NCBI GenBank assembly: GCA_017745135.1
Contig: JAGIAB010000192.1
Span: 1 to 6,226 of the forward strand
Origin: Flavisolibacter sp.
GTDB taxonomy: Bacteria > Bacteroidota > Bacteroidia > Chitinophagales > Chitinophagaceae
Direction of reading: 5' to 3'
Length of the DNA stretch: 6,226 bases
This document shows positions 5,730 to 6,226 of this stretch, in pieces. Made by a program: the position numbers and the translations under genes. Numbering within the stretch: position 1 is the first letter of the stretch; each line of letters begins with the position of its first letter. A model generated the notes under the pieces. It was not told the DNA's origin and searched no databases. It worked only from the letters and a program-made list of their open reading frames with translations.

Positions 5730-6047
5730 GTGGCAAAAACTGTTTTTGATCCGCTGGGAAATAAAGTTTTGATTCCACAAACGGTACTTGACTTTGATAA
5801 GCAGATGATTCGGTCTGGGGATGTAATGGATGATATGAGCAAGGTCATCGAAAGACCGATCATGATCTTCAGGAGAGAGGAGGAGGGGCCTGTTCAGTTA
5901 TATTATTTAAGGGCCATTGGCTGGAATAAAACAATGCTGATCAGGGTACAAAAAAAAGATGATTGGTTTGAATTAGTCGATTATGAAATCGATCCCCCGA
6001 TTGAAAGGATCACGGAGTTGCATTCAAAATTTGAAAGGCTGATTTAA
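5730..6047 (+). CDS. Hypothetical 105-residue protein, strand-rich C-terminus
   Basis: The frame is bounded upstream by TAA at 5718-5720, so the start must be TTG 5724 or GTG 5730; GTG gives the more natural N-terminus, MAKTVFDPLGNKVLIP. No ATG occurs before residue 26. The protein has an N-terminal strand pair (4-16), a helical middle (18-42), then strands at about 43-49, 55-62, 67-75 and 79-86, with aromatic residues in YYLRAIGW (58-65) and WFELVDYE (79-86), and a final helix (92-104). There is no signal peptide or membrane segment, so it is probably cytoplasmic. The order DxxGNxV, a helix, then IERPxxI and a strand sheet is loosely like small BECR-fold (barnase/EndoU/RelE-like) domains. 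That is only a resemblance by eye, and no catalytic residues are identified. It is isolated, on the opposite strand to the other genes. Confidence 0.75.
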   Translation: MAKTVFDPLGNKVLIPQTVLDFDKQMIRSGDVMDDMSKVIERPIMIFRREEEGPVQLYYLRAIGWNKTMLIRVQKKDDWFELVDYEIDPPIERITELHSKFERLI

Positions 6048-6226
6048 TAGTATCCAATCCTTCCGTTTAAAGACAGGTAGTAAACACCATAACTCTTTAT
6101 ATTTTTTCGGACATCACTTTAAAGTGCAATCCTCTCTGCTCATGTTTCCTTTTAGCCCTGTTTACAATGTGCACATTTCTACAACAGAAATTATATTCGG
6201 TTACTCTGAGCTGGTGCATGTTATTC
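6048..6226. other. Right-edge segment, possible partial gene
   Basis: No gene is clear here. A plus-strand frame with ATG at 6142 (MFPFSPVYNVHISTT...) stays open to the window edge for 28 codons. A minus-strand frame with ATG at 6219 gives 40 residues ending at TAA 6097 and could also enter from the right. They overlap, so at most one is likely real. No intrinsic terminator with a T-run is seen after the 105-residue gene. Confidence 0.3.

Noticed and set aside
6097..6219. Minus-strand frame of 40 codons at the right edge
   Set aside because: It is short, has no recognisable motif, and conflicts with an equally open plus-strand frame; the window ends before it can be judged.
1..6226. CRISPR array, tRNA or rRNA gene
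   Set aside because: No regularly spaced repeats, and no tRNA- or rRNA-like conserved segments were seen on either strand.

Overview
The window looks like chromosome from a Bacteroidota species, most likely in or near Chitinophagaceae. The grounds are a transketolase split into separate polypeptides, a PiT phosphate transporter paired with a DUF47 protein, AT-rich leaders without clear Shine-Dalgarno sites, and promoter-like boxes of the Bacteroidota form (TTG, then TAnnTTTG). The taxon is inferred from gene types, not from a marker gene.

Left edge (1-507): the 5' end of an IS110-family insertion sequence, read on the minus strand. The transposase runs off the window at position 1. Its roughly 240-base non-coding leader folds as a bridge RNA: a 5' stem-loop, a 17-bp stem with a 47-nt loop, and a second stem-loop. 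The first large loop repeats the host sequence beside the element (TGCTACT). The second carries the reverse complement of the element's own end (TACGAG). Both matches meet on the same CT dinucleotide, which fixes the element end at 506/507 and predicts the sequence beyond its other end.

Centre (529-4622): four minus-strand genes, read from right to left: a DUF47 (PhoU-like) protein, a PiT phosphate transporter, UDP-glucose 4-epimerase (galE), and the C-terminal subunit of a split transketolase. The gaps are 106, 37 and 18 bases, and one clear intrinsic terminator lies after the last gene, so they may form one transcription unit. A promoter-like element and an 11-bp tandem repeat sit upstream of the DUF47 gene. 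The 106-base gap before the transporter is almost entirely an imperfect palindrome. The transketolase N-terminal subunit is not in the window.

Right part (4623-6226): sparse and poorly conserved-looking. It holds a small acidic helical protein, a probable frameshifted small gene directly downstream of it, and a plus-strand 105-residue protein of unknown function. Long AT-rich spacers separate them, and a short segment at the right edge remains undecided.
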